This document shows positions 1 to 6,659 of a stretch of 14,166 nt of DNA, in pieces. This DNA is from CAUSKK01 sp963533935 (GTDB lineage Bacteria > Pseudomonadota > Gammaproteobacteria > Cardiobacteriales > Cardiobacteriaceae): assembly GCA_963533935.1 (NCBI GenBank), contig CAUSQL010000037.1:1-14166 (forward strand), written 5' to 3'. How positions within the stretch are numbered: the stretch's first letter is position 1; each line of letters starts with the position of its first letter. The position numbers and the translations under genes were made by a program. A model generated the notes under the pieces. It saw only the letters and a program-made list of their open reading frames with translations. It did not search any database and was not told the origin of the DNA.

Positions 1-54
1 GAGCTGACCAGACTGCTCCACCCCGCACTTGCTTGGAAGGACAATTATAGATAA
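1..54 (+). CDS. Possible 3' end of an unidentified CDS (partial, cut by window edge)
   Basis: Frame 1 is open from the first base to a TAA at 52-54 and would encode the tail ELTRLLHPALAWKDNYR. A hairpin-forming inverted repeat begins directly at the stop, which is consistent with a gene end. In Pseudomonas glnE lies upstream of ilvE, so a GlnE-like C-terminus is one possibility, but 17 residues are too few to recognise. Other frames close earlier or are equally uninformative. This is a weak call based only on position and an open frame. Confidence 0.28.
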   Translation, partial: ELTRLLHPALAWKDNYR

Positions 55-88
55 ATTTTCCCTGGTTGCACGGGGTGCGCCAAAATTT
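53..88. other. Inverted repeat after the possible upstream stop codon
   Basis: AAATTTT (53-59) is perfectly complementary to AAAATTT (82-88), and inside it GCAC (67-70) can pair with GTGC (75-78) around a short G-rich loop. It starts at a stop codon and precedes ilvE. It could act as a weak terminator for the upstream gene or as leader structure for ilvE. There is no T-tract immediately after it. The T-rich stretch at 115-129 lies further downstream, just before the ilvE ribosome binding site. Confidence 0.3.
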
Positions 89-140
89 CACCGGCGCCGT
101 CGCTTGGGTATATGATTTTTTCTTTTTTTAAGGAATGCAC

Positions 141-1148
141 ATGAGCAGCGACTACCGCAAGAACCCGCCCACCTTTGGCACCGTCTTCCACGGCGAAATG
201 CCCCTTAGCAAATTCATCAACGGCCAATGGCAGCCTTGGCAAATGGTTAGCTCCAATAAATTGGAAATGCACCCGGCCATGCACGTGCTGCACTACGGCA
301 GCGCCTGCTTCGAAGGGGCCAAGGCCTTCCGCCAGCCGGACGACCGCATCGCCATTTTCCGCCTGGCCGACCACATCAAGCGCATGGCCACCAGCGCCGG
401 CATTCTCAGCCTGCCGGCGCCGACCGCGGAAATGTTCTGGGCAATGGCCCTGGCCGTGGTCGCCAGCGCCAAGGAACTGGTGCCCGACGAGCCCGGCGCC
501 CTTTATCTGCGGCCTACACTCTTTGGCATTGATGAGAACGTGGGCAAGGCCGGCAGCCCTTCGGACAGCGCCCTGTTCTACATTCTCACTTCACCGGTGG
601 GCGACTACTTTAAGGTGGGCACGCCCATGAAAATTCTCATTGATAAGGAGCACGGCCGCTGCGCCCCGCACATGGGCCAGGTGAAAACCGGCGGCAACTA
701 TGCGTCGGCGCTGGTGTGGCAGAAGGAGGCCAAGGCCAAATATGGCGCCAGCCAGGTGCTCTTCTGCCCCCACGACGACGTGCAGGAAACCGGCGCCTCC
801 AACTTTATCCTCATCGACGGCAATAAAATCATCACCAAGAATCTGACCAGCGAATTCCTGCACGGCATCACCCGCGACAGCGTGCTCACCGTGGCCAGAG
901 ACCTGGGCTACAGCGTGGAGGAACGGGGCTTCACCGTGGAAGAAATCCTGGACGTCATCGGCCGCGGCGGTGAAGCGGCCCTGACGGGTACGGCGGCGGT
1001 CATCGCCCCCATCAGCGCCTTCATTCTCGACGGCCGGGAAATTCCCGTGGCCAGCCAGGAGCGGGGTTTGGCCCTGCGTAAGGCGGTGATGGCAATCCAG
1101 TTCGGCCACGCGCCGGACAAGTACAACTGGCTAACCATTGTTGACTGA
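141..1148 (+). CDS. ilvE: Branched-chain amino acid aminotransferase (group II type)
   Basis: A PLP-dependent class IV aminotransferase that reversibly moves the amino group between glutamate and the 2-oxo acids of leucine, isoleucine and valine; it is cytoplasmic. The 335-residue protein has the BCAT II hallmarks: the HYGSACFEGAKAFR segment near residue 50, and the catalytic-lysine region GQVKTGGNYASAL with the presumed PLP lysine at residue 182 (codon 684-686). The VQETGASN phosphate-binding loop and a C-terminal GTAAVIAP segment follow. I place the start at 141 because AAGGA (130-134) is six bases from that ATG; the in-frame ATG at 135 abuts the ribosome binding site. It is monocistronic by appearance: a 185-bp repeat-bearing gap separates it from the next gene. 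No leader peptide or T-box was seen. Confidence 0.95.
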   Translation: MSSDYRKNPPTFGTVFHGEMPLSKFINGQWQPWQMVSSNKLEMHPAMHVLHYGSACFEGAKAFRQPDDRIAIFRLADHIKRMATSAGILSLPAPTAEMFWAMALAVVASAKELVPDEPGALYLRPTLFGIDENVGKAGSPSDSALFYILTSPVGDYFKVGTPMKILIDKEHGRCAPHMGQVKTGGNYASALVWQKEAKAKYGASQVLFCPHDDVQETGASNFILIDGNKIITKNLTSEFLHGITRDSVLTVARDLGYSVEERGFTVEEILDVIGRGGEAALTGTAAVIAPISAFILDGREIPVASQERGLALRKAVMAIQFGHAPDKYNWLTIVD

Positions 1149-1181
1149 TTCATCGGCGGTCAAACCCACGCGCCCCGGTTA

Positions 1182-1216
1182 TTTACATTCAGACGGGCGC
1201 TTCCCATGTTTGTAAA
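1182..1216 (+). repeat. 35-bp dyad element, copy 1
   Basis: Begins TTTACATTCAGAC, carries the core GGGCGCTT at 1195-1202 and ends TGTTTGTAAA. The ends pair at eight of ten positions. It lies 33 bp after the ilvE stop, first of three same-direction copies between two genes read in the same direction. Confidence 0.85.
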
Positions 1217-1222
1217 TTCCGC

Positions 1223-1257
1223 TTATACAAACAGAGGGGCGCTTAGACCGCATTTAA
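1223..1257 (+). repeat. 35-bp dyad element, copy 2 (degenerate right arm)
   Basis: The left half TTATACAAACAGAG and the core GGGCGCTT are intact. The right half (AGACCGCATTTAAA) has lost the TGTNTGTAAA end seen elsewhere, so this copy looks decayed. It lies six bases after copy 1. Confidence 0.65.
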
Positions 1258-1266
1258 ATATGGGAA

Positions 1267-1301
1267 TAAACATACAACGGGGCGCTTCCCATGTCTGTTT
1301 A
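1267..1301 (+). repeat. 35-bp dyad element, copy 3
   Basis: Begins TAAACATACA, has the core GGGCGCTT at 1280-1287 and ends TGTCTGTTTA. Compared with copy 1 the outer arm changed from TTTACA to TAAACA and the opposite arm changed from TGTAAA to TGTTTA, so pairing is kept. It ends about 21 bp before the ribosome binding site of the MFS gene. Confidence 0.85.
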
Positions 1302-1333
1302 TCCAGTAAGTTTTTCATGATGGGGGAGAAATT

Positions 1334-2461
1334 ATGAATCTATGGCGGCGGGCCATCGGCCTGCTCACGGCCATCTACGTAAGCCGCATGTTGGGCATGT
1401 TCATGGTTTTCCCCGTGTTCAGTGCCTACGGCCAGAGCCTAGCCGGCGCCGACGAAGCCACCGTGGGCCTGGCCCTCGGCGCCTACGGTTTAAGCCAGGG
1501 GGCGCTGCAAATAGTCTTCGGCCGCCTGTCCGACCGCTTCGGCCGTCGGCCGCTGATTATCATCGGTTTAATCATCTTTGCCCTGGGCTCCTTCTGGGCC
1601 GCCGCCGCTGGCCACATCTACGAGATGATTGGCGCGCGGCTGCTGCAGGGCATGGGCGCCGTCTCTGCCGTAACCCTGGCCTACGCCACGGACATCAGCC
1701 CGCGGGAGAAACTGCCGGCGGCCATGGCCATCATCGGCGCGTCCATCGGCCTGGCCTTTGTCTTTTCTCTCATGCTCGCACCGCTGCTGCAAGGCTGGCT
1801 GGGGGTCGATGGCATATTTAATCTCATTGGCCTGCTGGCGCTGCTGGCGGCGGTGGCCGGCTGGTTTCTTCCGCCCAGCGCCCGGCGGGAAATGCTCACC
1901 GGCCCCCTACACTACAACGGCCGCGGCCTGGCCCAAGTGTGTCTGGGGGTATTTCTGCTGCATTTCCTCTTCACCGGCGCCTTTGTGGTGCTGCCGCCGC
2001 TCTTCAACCAGCTGGCCCTGACGAGAAAGCAAGTGCTGTGGGGCATTTACCTGAGCAGCAATCTGCTGGCCCTGGCCTGCATGCGCTGGGGCCGCCAGCC
2101 GCCGCAGCTGCTGAATCTGGCCTTGGACTTCATCACTCTGGCCCTGGGCTTTAGCTGCTTTGCCTTGAGTTACTCATTTCCTTGGGCTTTAATAGCGGCG
2201 GTAATTTTCTTTATCGGCTTCTATCGCCTGGAAACGGGCCTGCCTCAGCTGGTGGCGACCCTCGGCACGGCGGATATCCGCGGCCGGCTCATGGGCTATT
2301 TCACCACCAGTCAATTTGTCGGCAGCTTTGTCGGCGCCAGTTTTAGCGGCCTGGTATGGAAGAATTTCGGCATTGTTCCGGTGCTAGTGTGTTTAACGCT
2401 AATGGCCGCCGGGGCCAGCCTATTGTTATTTAAATTTGGAAGGGACTATGTCAGTAAATAA
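1334..2461 (+). CDS. MFS transporter, YajR-like
   Basis: A major facilitator superfamily integral inner-membrane protein of 375 residues with about 11-12 hydrophobic helices. It carries the MFS loop 2-3 signature GRLSDRFGRRP at residues 63-73. It also has the segment ARLLQGMGAVSAVTLAYATDIS in helix 4-5, typical of the drug/H+ antiporter-like subgroup, and a second-half match in LETGLPQLV ... RGRLMGYFTTSQFVGSF. The length is short for YajR and leaves no room for the cytoplasmic C-terminal YAM domain. The substrate cannot be read from sequence. GGGGAG (1323-1328) sets the start. It overlaps ssb by 14 bp, so the two are probably translationally coupled. The same MFS-ssb order is known in Pseudomonas aeruginosa, where uvrA lies upstream of the MFS gene. 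Confidence 0.88.
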   Translation: MNLWRRAIGLLTAIYVSRMLGMFMVFPVFSAYGQSLAGADEATVGLALGAYGLSQGALQIVFGRLSDRFGRRPLIIIGLIIFALGSFWAAAAGHIYEMIGARLLQGMGAVSAVTLAYATDISPREKLPAAMAIIGASIGLAFVFSLMLAPLLQGWLGVDGIFNLIGLLALLAAVAGWFLPPSARREMLTGPLHYNGRGLAQVCLGVFLLHFLFTGAFVVLPPLFNQLALTRKQVLWGIYLSSNLLALACMRWGRQPPQLLNLALDFITLALGFSCFALSYSFPWALIAAVIFFIGFYRLETGLPQLVATLGTADIRGRLMGYFTTSQFVGSFVGASFSGLVWKNFGIVPVLVCLTLMAAGASLLLFKFGRDYVSK

Positions 2462-3035
2462 AGTGATATTAATCGGCAACCTGGGCGGCGACCCGAACAT
2501 GCGCTACACCTCCAGCGGTACGGCCATGGCGAACTTTTCCCTCGCCACCACCGAATACCGGGCCGACCAGGCCAGCGGTGAGAAGAAGGAGCGCACCGAG
2601 TGGCACCGGCTGGTGGCCTTCGGCCGTACGGCGGAAATCATTTCCCAGTACTGCCGCAAGGGCTCAAAAATCTACGTGGAGGGGCGGCTGCAAACCCGTT
2701 CCTGGACGGACCAGCAAAGCAACCAGCTGCGTTACACCACGGAAATCATCATTGATAATATGCAGCTGCTATCGCCCAAGGGCAGCGGCGGCGGTGGTGC
2801 CAGCTACGACGACGGCTACGGCGCGGCCCCGGCCGCCATGGCGCCCGCCGGCGGCAATAATTACAACAATAATCGCGGCGGCTTCCCCAACAATGAGGGC
2901 TTTAACGGCGGCCAGAACTTTGGCGGTGGCCCAAACGGCTTTGGCGGCGGCAATAACTTCGCCAACGACCTGCCGGCCGGCGCGCCGCAGAAGAACGATG
3001 ACGGCTTCGACAACGACAGCGACATTCCCTTCTAG
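2448..3035 (+). CDS. ssb: Single-stranded DNA-binding protein
   Basis: Binds and protects single-stranded DNA in replication, recombination and repair, and recruits partner proteins through its C-terminal tip. The 195-residue protein opens with MSVNKVILIGNLGGDPNMRY and has the OB fold over about residues 1-110, including the EWHRLVAFGRTAEI and YVEGRLQTRSW segments. A Gly/Asn/Ala-rich flexible linker follows (about 110-180), and it ends in the acidic tip DSDIPF. I choose the ATG at 2448 because GGAAGG (2438-2443) precedes it by four bases and because SSB families start MSxNKV; an upstream TTG at 2436 would add four residues with no good ribosome binding site. It lies inside the end of the MFS gene, and an inverted repeat pair begins two bases after its stop. 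Confidence 0.97.
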   Translation: MSVNKVILIGNLGGDPNMRYTSSGTAMANFSLATTEYRADQASGEKKERTEWHRLVAFGRTAEIISQYCRKGSKIYVEGRLQTRSWTDQQSNQLRYTTEIIIDNMQLLSPKGSGGGGASYDDGYGAAPAAMAPAGGNNYNNNRGGFPNNEGFNGGQNFGGGPNGFGGGNNFANDLPAGAPQKNDDGFDNDSDIPF

Positions 3036-3037
3036 CA

Positions 3038-3114
3038 TTTAAATACAGGTGAAGCGCCCGTCCGTTTGTAAATTACCCTTTTACAAACGGACGGGCGCTT
3101 CACTTGTAGGTAAA
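3038..3114. repeat. Inverted pair of 35-bp elements (copies 4 and 5)
   Basis: Copy 4 (3038-3072) lies on the minus strand and copy 5 (3080-3114) on the plus strand, with a 7-bp spacer TTACCCT. The inner 23 bp of each arm are perfect complements (GACGGGCGCTT lies inside this stretch), and 32 of 35 positions match over the full arms. The pair starts two bases after the ssb stop, in a convergent gap. As RNA it would form a long hairpin that could end or stabilise the ssb transcript. This is a different geometry from the 35-10-35 pairs, because the cores here point away from the centre. Confidence 0.88.
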
Positions 3115-3127
3115 TTTACCGGGCCAT

Positions 3128-3155
3128 AAAAAAAGCCCTTCACGGGGAAGGGCTT
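3128..3155 (-). terminator. Rho-independent terminator of the lipoprotein gene
   Basis: On the minus strand a 9-bp perfect stem AAGCCCTTC/GAAGGGCTT (3147-3155 with 3133-3141) closes a 5-base loop and runs into seven T (A at 3128-3134 on the plus strand). It begins 14 bases after the lipoprotein stop codon and would end transcription of coaD-lpp. Confidence 0.93.
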
Positions 3156-3169
3156 AACTCACGGAGAAA

Positions 3170-3406
3170 TTATTTCCGTTGGCCGGCACGGTAGCCGCGA
3201 TTGATTTTCTCGGCATTTTGCTCGGCCAGTTCACGGGCGATGCGAGCATTTTCGTTGGCTTGAGCTACTTGAGCACGAACATCTTCAATGGCATTACGTA
3301 GGCCGGCGATTTCTTCAGCGCCTGGAGCTGGAGCCGGAGCTGGCTCTTGTTTAGAACCGCAACCTACTAGAACAAAAGCCAAAGTGGCAACTGCTAATTT
3401 TTTCAT
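3170..3406 (-). CDS. Small alanine-rich outer-membrane lipoprotein, Lpp/OprI-like
   Basis: A 78-residue precursor with a short lysine-led signal peptide MKKLAVATLAFVLVGC. The lipobox is LVGC, so Cys16 would be lipidated after cleavage by signal peptidase II. A Pro/Ala spacer (EPAPAPAPG) follows, then a heptad-like Ala-rich helix (about residues 32-68) likely to form a coiled coil, and the tail ends RK. Size, lipobox, alanine zipper and terminal lysine match Lpp and OprI, in which the last lysine is joined to peptidoglycan; that linkage is inference here. The Pro-rich spacer is not found in E. coli Lpp. GAGG sits five bases before the ATG. The gene lies 32 bp behind coaD on the same strand and ends in a strong terminator. 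Confidence 0.78.
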   Translation of the reverse strand: MKKLAVATLAFVLVGCGSKQEPAPAPAPGAEEIAGLRNAIEDVRAQVAQANENARIARELAEQNAEKINRGYRAGQRK

Positions 3407-3438
3407 ATTAAACCTCTACATATTTTTGAAAGAAAAAT

Positions 3439-3942
3439 TCATTTTAATGGATTAAAAAGCGTTTGGCGAATTTTTTCCGCAACCGGAACAGACACATAGG
3501 GCGCATAATCGCCACCCAGTCGGGCTAATTCCTTCACCATGGACGAGGATATTAAACTTTCGCTGGCCCGGGCGTTGAGGAACACGGTTTCCAGGCCCAG
3601 ATGGCCGTTAATCTCCGCCAAATTCTGCTCGTAGAAGAAGTCGTTGTGGTTACGCAGGCCGCGGACGATGGCCCCGGCGCCGCGGGTGCGGCAGAAATGG
3701 GCCAGCAGGCCGGAAAACAGTTCCGCCTGGCAGTTGCCGCCGCCGCAGACCCGGCGCACCAGGGCCAGCCGTTCCGCCGCACTGAACAGGTGCTGCTTGC
3801 GCGGCTGCTCCTCGACGACGGCGATGATGAGCCGGTCGCAGAGCTGGCGGGCCCGCTGGATTAGGGCCTCGTGGCCGCGGGTGATGGGGTCGAAGGTGCC
3901 GGGGAAGACCCAGATTTTCTCCGCCGCCGCTGAAAATTCCAT
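3439..3942 (-). CDS. coaD: Phosphopantetheine adenylyltransferase
   Basis: Transfers AMP from ATP to 4'-phosphopantetheine, giving dephospho-CoA, the penultimate step of coenzyme A synthesis; cytoplasmic. The protein begins with the nucleotidyltransferase motif FPGTFDPITRGH at residues 13-24, with the catalytic TxGH at 21-24. It continues with AIVRGLRNHNDFFYEQNLAEIN and the family signature SLISSSMVKELA. I place the start at 3942, giving 167 residues close to the usual 160 or so, because AAGGAG (3949-3954) is six bases upstream. The ATG at 3960 would put that ribosome binding site inside the gene. It is divergent from the carbonic anhydrase and followed 32 bp later by the lipoprotein gene, with which it may share a transcript. 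Confidence 0.96.
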   Translation of the reverse strand: MEFSAAAEKIWVFPGTFDPITRGHEALIQRARQLCDRLIIAVVEEQPRKQHLFSAAERLALVRRVCGGGNCQAELFSGLLAHFCRTRGAGAIVRGLRNHNDFFYEQNLAEINGHLGLETVFLNARASESLISSSMVKELARLGGDYAPYVSVPVAEKIRQTLFNPLK

Positions 3943-3964
3943 GCATTGCTCCTTATTCATTAAA

Positions 3965-3999
3965 ATTACCTACATACCAAGCGCCCTTATGTATGTAAT
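3965..3999 (-). repeat. 35-bp dyad element, copy 6, in a divergent promoter region
   Basis: On the minus strand it begins ATTACATACATAA, carries GGGCGCTT and ends TGTAGGTAAT. The outer base pair is A-T instead of the usual T-A, so pairing of the ends is kept. It lies 22 bp upstream of the coaD start codon, so it must overlap the coaD leader or promoter. It is one of only two copies in gaps between divergent genes, and both are single copies. Confidence 0.82.
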
Positions 4000-4085
4000 C
4001 CCTAATTTTTCTAATTATGACCTAATTGTTGGGCCCTAGAATTCGCCCCCTTTGCGTAATTTAAAACTTTTAACAAGGAACAGGA

Positions 4086-4757
4086 ATGAGTCAATCCTAT
4101 GAGGTGATTTTTCACAATAACCAGCAGTGGCTGCGCGATAAGAAGGAAATGAACCCGGAGTTCTTCCGCGAGCTGGCCGACGGCCAGAACCCGGACTATC
4201 TCTACATCGGCTGCTCGGACAGCCGGGTTACCGCCGAGGAAATGATGGGCTTCGGCCCCGGCGACGTCTTCGTGCACCGCAACGTGGCCAACATCATCAA
4301 CGGCATGGACCTGAACGCCTCGTCGGCCATTGAATACGCCGTCTCCCATCTGAAGGTGAAGCACATCATCGTCTGCGGCCACTACGGCTGCGGCGGCATC
4401 AAGGCGGCCATGCTGCCGGAGGATTACGGGTCGCTAACCCCCTGGCTGCGCAATGTGCGCGATGTCTACCGGCTGCACCAGGAGGAGCTGGACGCCATCG
4501 ACGACAATCACCGGCGCTACGACCGGCTGGTGGAACTGAACGTGCAGGAGCAGTGTTTAAACGTCATCAAAATGTCCTGCGTGCAGGAGCGCTACCTGCT
4601 GGACGGCTATCCCATCGTGCACGGCTGGGTCTTCGACCTGCACAGCGGCCAGCTCATTGATTTGGACATCGACTTTAAGGCCATACTTGCCGACATTAAG
4701 AAAATCTACGACCTGACCGCCTCGGAATGGGTGGTCAATGCGCGCAAGAAAGGCTAA
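4086..4757 (+). CDS. can: Beta-class carbonic anhydrase
   Basis: A zinc enzyme that interconverts CO2 and bicarbonate in the cytoplasm, supplying bicarbonate for carboxylases. The 223-residue protein has the zinc ligands and catalytic dyad of beta enzymes in order: CSDSR at residues 43-47 (Cys43, Asp45, Arg47) and CGHYGCGG from residue 97 (His99, Cys102). The HRNVANI segment lies between them. Length and the C-terminal GWVFDLHSGQLIDL segment match E. coli Can. AAGGA ends six bases before the ATG. A SulP transporter follows after only 10 bp, a pairing known from other bacteria in which the transporter is thought to move bicarbonate or a related anion. The gene is divergent from coaD. Confidence 0.95.
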   Translation: MSQSYEVIFHNNQQWLRDKKEMNPEFFRELADGQNPDYLYIGCSDSRVTAEEMMGFGPGDVFVHRNVANIINGMDLNASSAIEYAVSHLKVKHIIVCGHYGCGGIKAAMLPEDYGSLTPWLRNVRDVYRLHQEELDAIDDNHRRYDRLVELNVQEQCLNVIKMSCVQERYLLDGYPIVHGWVFDLHSGQLIDLDIDFKAILADIKKIYDLTASEWVVNARKKG

Positions 4758-4767
4758 GGGAGCGGAC

Positions 4768-6321
4768 ATGACTAGCAAGGACTGGCAGAGCGCCGGCAAT
4801 CTCTTTAAAACCAATCTGGCCTCGGGGCTGGTGGTCTTTCTCATCGCCCTGCCGCTGTGCCTGGGCATTTCGCTGGCCTCGGGGGCGCCGCCGCTGTCCG
4901 GCATCATCGCGGGCATCGTCGGCGGCATTGTCATCGGCAGCCTGAGCACCTCCCACATCAGCGTGGCCGGCCCGGCCGCCGGCCTTACCGCCATCGTCTT
5001 TCTCGCCATCGAGAAGCTGGGCTTTGAAATGTTCCTCGCCGCGGTGCTCATCGCCGGCATCGTGCAATTCTTCCTAGGCCTGTTCCGCGCCGGTTCCATG
5101 GCCGAATACATACCCACCGCCGCCATCGAAGGCATGCTGGCCGGCATTGGCGTCATCATTATTCTGAAGGAAATTCCCTATGCCTTCGGCGTGGCCGACG
5201 GTTCCGTGGCCCATCTGCCGCAGCTGCTTGGCCACAGCCAGTGGACTTCCCTGGTAATCGCCGCCCTGTCCCTGTTCCTGCTAATCCGCTGGGATAAATT
5301 GCCGCTGCCGCGCTGGCTGCGGGCCCTGCCGGCGGCGCTGGTGGTGGTAATCGTGGCAGTGCTGGTGCATAAGCTCTTCGGCCTATTCGGCTTCACCATG
5401 GCCAAGGACCAGCTGGTGCAGCTGCCGGTGGTGAAGAGCTGGGAAGACTTCAAGGGCTTTTTCACCATGCTGGATTTCCGGGGCTTTTTAAACGGCTACG
5501 TCTGGCAGACCGGCATCACCATGGCCCTGGTGGCCTCCGTTGAAACTTTGCTCTGCATCGAAGCCGCTGACCGGCTCGACAAGCGCCGCCGCATCACCGA
5601 CACCAACCGGGAGCTGCGCGCCCACGGCATCGCCAATTCCCTCTGCGCCTTCATCGGCGGCCTGCCCATCACCTCGGTCATCGTGCGTTCGTCGGCCAAC
5701 GCCAACGCCGGTGCCACCCACAAGCTGTCCACCATCTGCCACGGCCTGCTGCTGCTGGTCTGCGTGCTGACCATACCGGGCTGGCTCAATGAAATTCCGC
5801 TGGCGGCGCTGGCGGCGGTGCTGTTGCAGGTGGGCTACCGGCTGACCCGGCCGGCCACCATTAAGCATTTCTGGCACAAGGGCCCGTACCAGTTCATTCC
5901 CTTCATTGCCACCATGATTGCGGTGGTCTGGCTGGATTTGCTGAAGGGCGTAGCGGTGGGCCTGGTCATCAGCATTGGCTTTATTCTCCAGGGCAATATG
6001 AAGCGCGCCTACTACCTGAGCCGGGAACAGCTGGCCGACGCCGAAGAAATCAAGCTGAACCTGGCCGAAGAGGTGTCCTTTTTGAATAAGGCGGCCATTA
6101 AGAAGACGCTGAAGAACGTGCCGCCCCATTCCAAAATCATCATTAATGCGGAGCGCTCTGCCTACATCGCCAGCGACGTGCTGGAGCTCATCGAGGACTT
6201 CGCCAACGTCTACGCGGTGGACAACGACATTGAGGTGGTGCTGCAGGGCTTCCGCTCGGACTACGAGGAGCAGGCCGACCACCATAAATTCGTGAAGATT
6301 AAGCACAGCCAGACCATTTAG
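4768..6321 (+). CDS. SulP family anion transporter with C-terminal STAS domain
   Basis: An SLC26/SulP inner-membrane transporter of 517 residues. The first helices carry the family pattern FLIALPLCLGISLASG with PLSGIIAGIVGGIV and HISVAGPAAGLTAIV. Several more hydrophobic helices follow to about residue 415, including VETLLCIEAADRLDKRRR ... NRELRAHGIAN, a conserved segment of the family. The last 80 or so residues (HSKIIINAERSAYIASDVLELIEDF) form a short STAS domain on the cytoplasmic side. I start at 4768 because AAGGGAG (4756-4762) is five bases upstream; a GTG at 4738 lies inside the carbonic anhydrase gene. Coupling to the anhydrase suggests bicarbonate or another carbon-related anion as substrate, but sulfate or dicarboxylates cannot be excluded. 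Confidence 0.9.
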   Translation: MTSKDWQSAGNLFKTNLASGLVVFLIALPLCLGISLASGAPPLSGIIAGIVGGIVIGSLSTSHISVAGPAAGLTAIVFLAIEKLGFEMFLAAVLIAGIVQFFLGLFRAGSMAEYIPTAAIEGMLAGIGVIIILKEIPYAFGVADGSVAHLPQLLGHSQWTSLVIAALSLFLLIRWDKLPLPRWLRALPAALVVVIVAVLVHKLFGLFGFTMAKDQLVQLPVVKSWEDFKGFFTMLDFRGFLNGYVWQTGITMALVASVETLLCIEAADRLDKRRRITDTNRELRAHGIANSLCAFIGGLPITSVIVRSSANANAGATHKLSTICHGLLLLVCVLTIPGWLNEIPLAALAAVLLQVGYRLTRPATIKHFWHKGPYQFIPFIATMIAVVWLDLLKGVAVGLVISIGFILQGNMKRAYYLSREQLADAEEIKLNLAEEVSFLNKAAIKKTLKNVPPHSKIIINAERSAYIASDVLELIEDFANVYAVDNDIEVVLQGFRSDYEEQADHHKFVKIKHSQTI

Positions 6322-6327
6322 GCCGGT

Positions 6328-6407
6328 TTTACCGACGGACGGGCGCTTATGGTGTATGTATTTAGGGCTTTAAATACATACACCATAAGCGCCCGTCTGT
6401 TTGTTTG
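6328..6407. repeat. 80-bp composite inverted element (copies 7 and 8)
   Basis: Copy 7 (6328-6362, plus) and copy 8 (6373-6407, minus) are separated by exactly 10 bp, TAGGGCTTTA. The inner 26 bp of each arm, from ACGGGCGCTT through ATGTATTTA, are perfect complements. The left outer end is of the ACCGACGG type and the right one of the CAAACAGACGG type. It starts six bases after the sulP stop, in a convergent gap without a T-tract terminator. Confidence 0.9.
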
Positions 6408-6513
6408 ACCTGAAGGTCTCACTTCTGTAAAACGGTGGGCGCCTGAGACCGTCAGGTCGAAGAACAGCGGAGCGCTGAGACCGTCAGGTCGAAGAACCGC
6501 CCGTCCGTTTGTA
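6407..6513. repeat. Hairpin-repeat module between two element half-sites
   Basis: A 23-bp direct repeat, CTGAGACCGTCAGGTC plus GAAGAAC, occurs at 6443-6465 and 6475-6497 with a 32-bp period. An inverted near-copy, GACCTGAAGGTCTCA, lies at 6407-6421 (14 of 15 bases match). Each copy contains a GACC/GGTC mini-hairpin, and AGCGGAGCGCT between the copies is another. On the left a degenerate half element runs up to GGGCGC (6424-6442). On the right the sequence resumes as the minus-strand half GCCCGTCCGTTTGTA (6499-6513). The layout matches a 35-bp element opened inside its core by hairpin modules, as also seen at 10286-10317. Confidence 0.75.
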
Positions 6514-6659
6514 TCTGGCTATTAATTATTGAATGCCGTTCCGCATGTACACAGTCTTTACCCTCTAGTCGTCGGCAGCTCGGTGCTGCGCTTAACCACA
6601 CGGAACGTTAAGCCACCTAAATTCTTCTCGCTGACCAGCCCTTAGCTCTTTAAGAACCA
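6514..6659. other. Unexplained 146-bp unique stretch with stable hairpins
   Basis: No convincing gene: the longest open stretches are about 40 codons and lack a ribosome binding site. Three pairings are visible: GCAGC/GCTGC at 6575-6589, GCTTAAC/GTTAAGC at 6590-6613 with a 10-base loop, and CGTTCCG (near 6537-6543) with CGGAACG (6601-6607), the last exclusive of the second. It could be a structured RNA, the remains of a mobile element, or unconstrained spacer. I do not recognise it as tmRNA, 4.5S, 6S or RNase P RNA. Confidence 0.35.

Noticed and set aside
55..140. Attenuator leader peptide or T-box controlling ilvE
   Set aside because: No short ORF rich in Ile/Val/Leu codons followed by a terminator, and no T-box sequence, could be seen.
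2436..2447. Upstream TTG start for ssb adding MEGT
   Set aside because: The ATG at 2448 has GGAAGG at proper distance and gives the conserved MSVNKV start.
3943..3960. Upstream ATG start for coaD
   Set aside because: It would place the AAGGAG ribosome binding site inside the gene; the ATG at 3942 is six bases from it and gives the usual length.
5488..6306. 272-residue open frame on the minus strand opposite the SulP gene
   Set aside because: Antisense shadow of a conserved transporter; composition is typical of reverse-complement translation and no start signal is seen.
6514..6659. tmRNA, 6S, 4.5S or RNase P RNA gene
   Set aside because: Length and recognisable conserved segments of these RNAs are absent.
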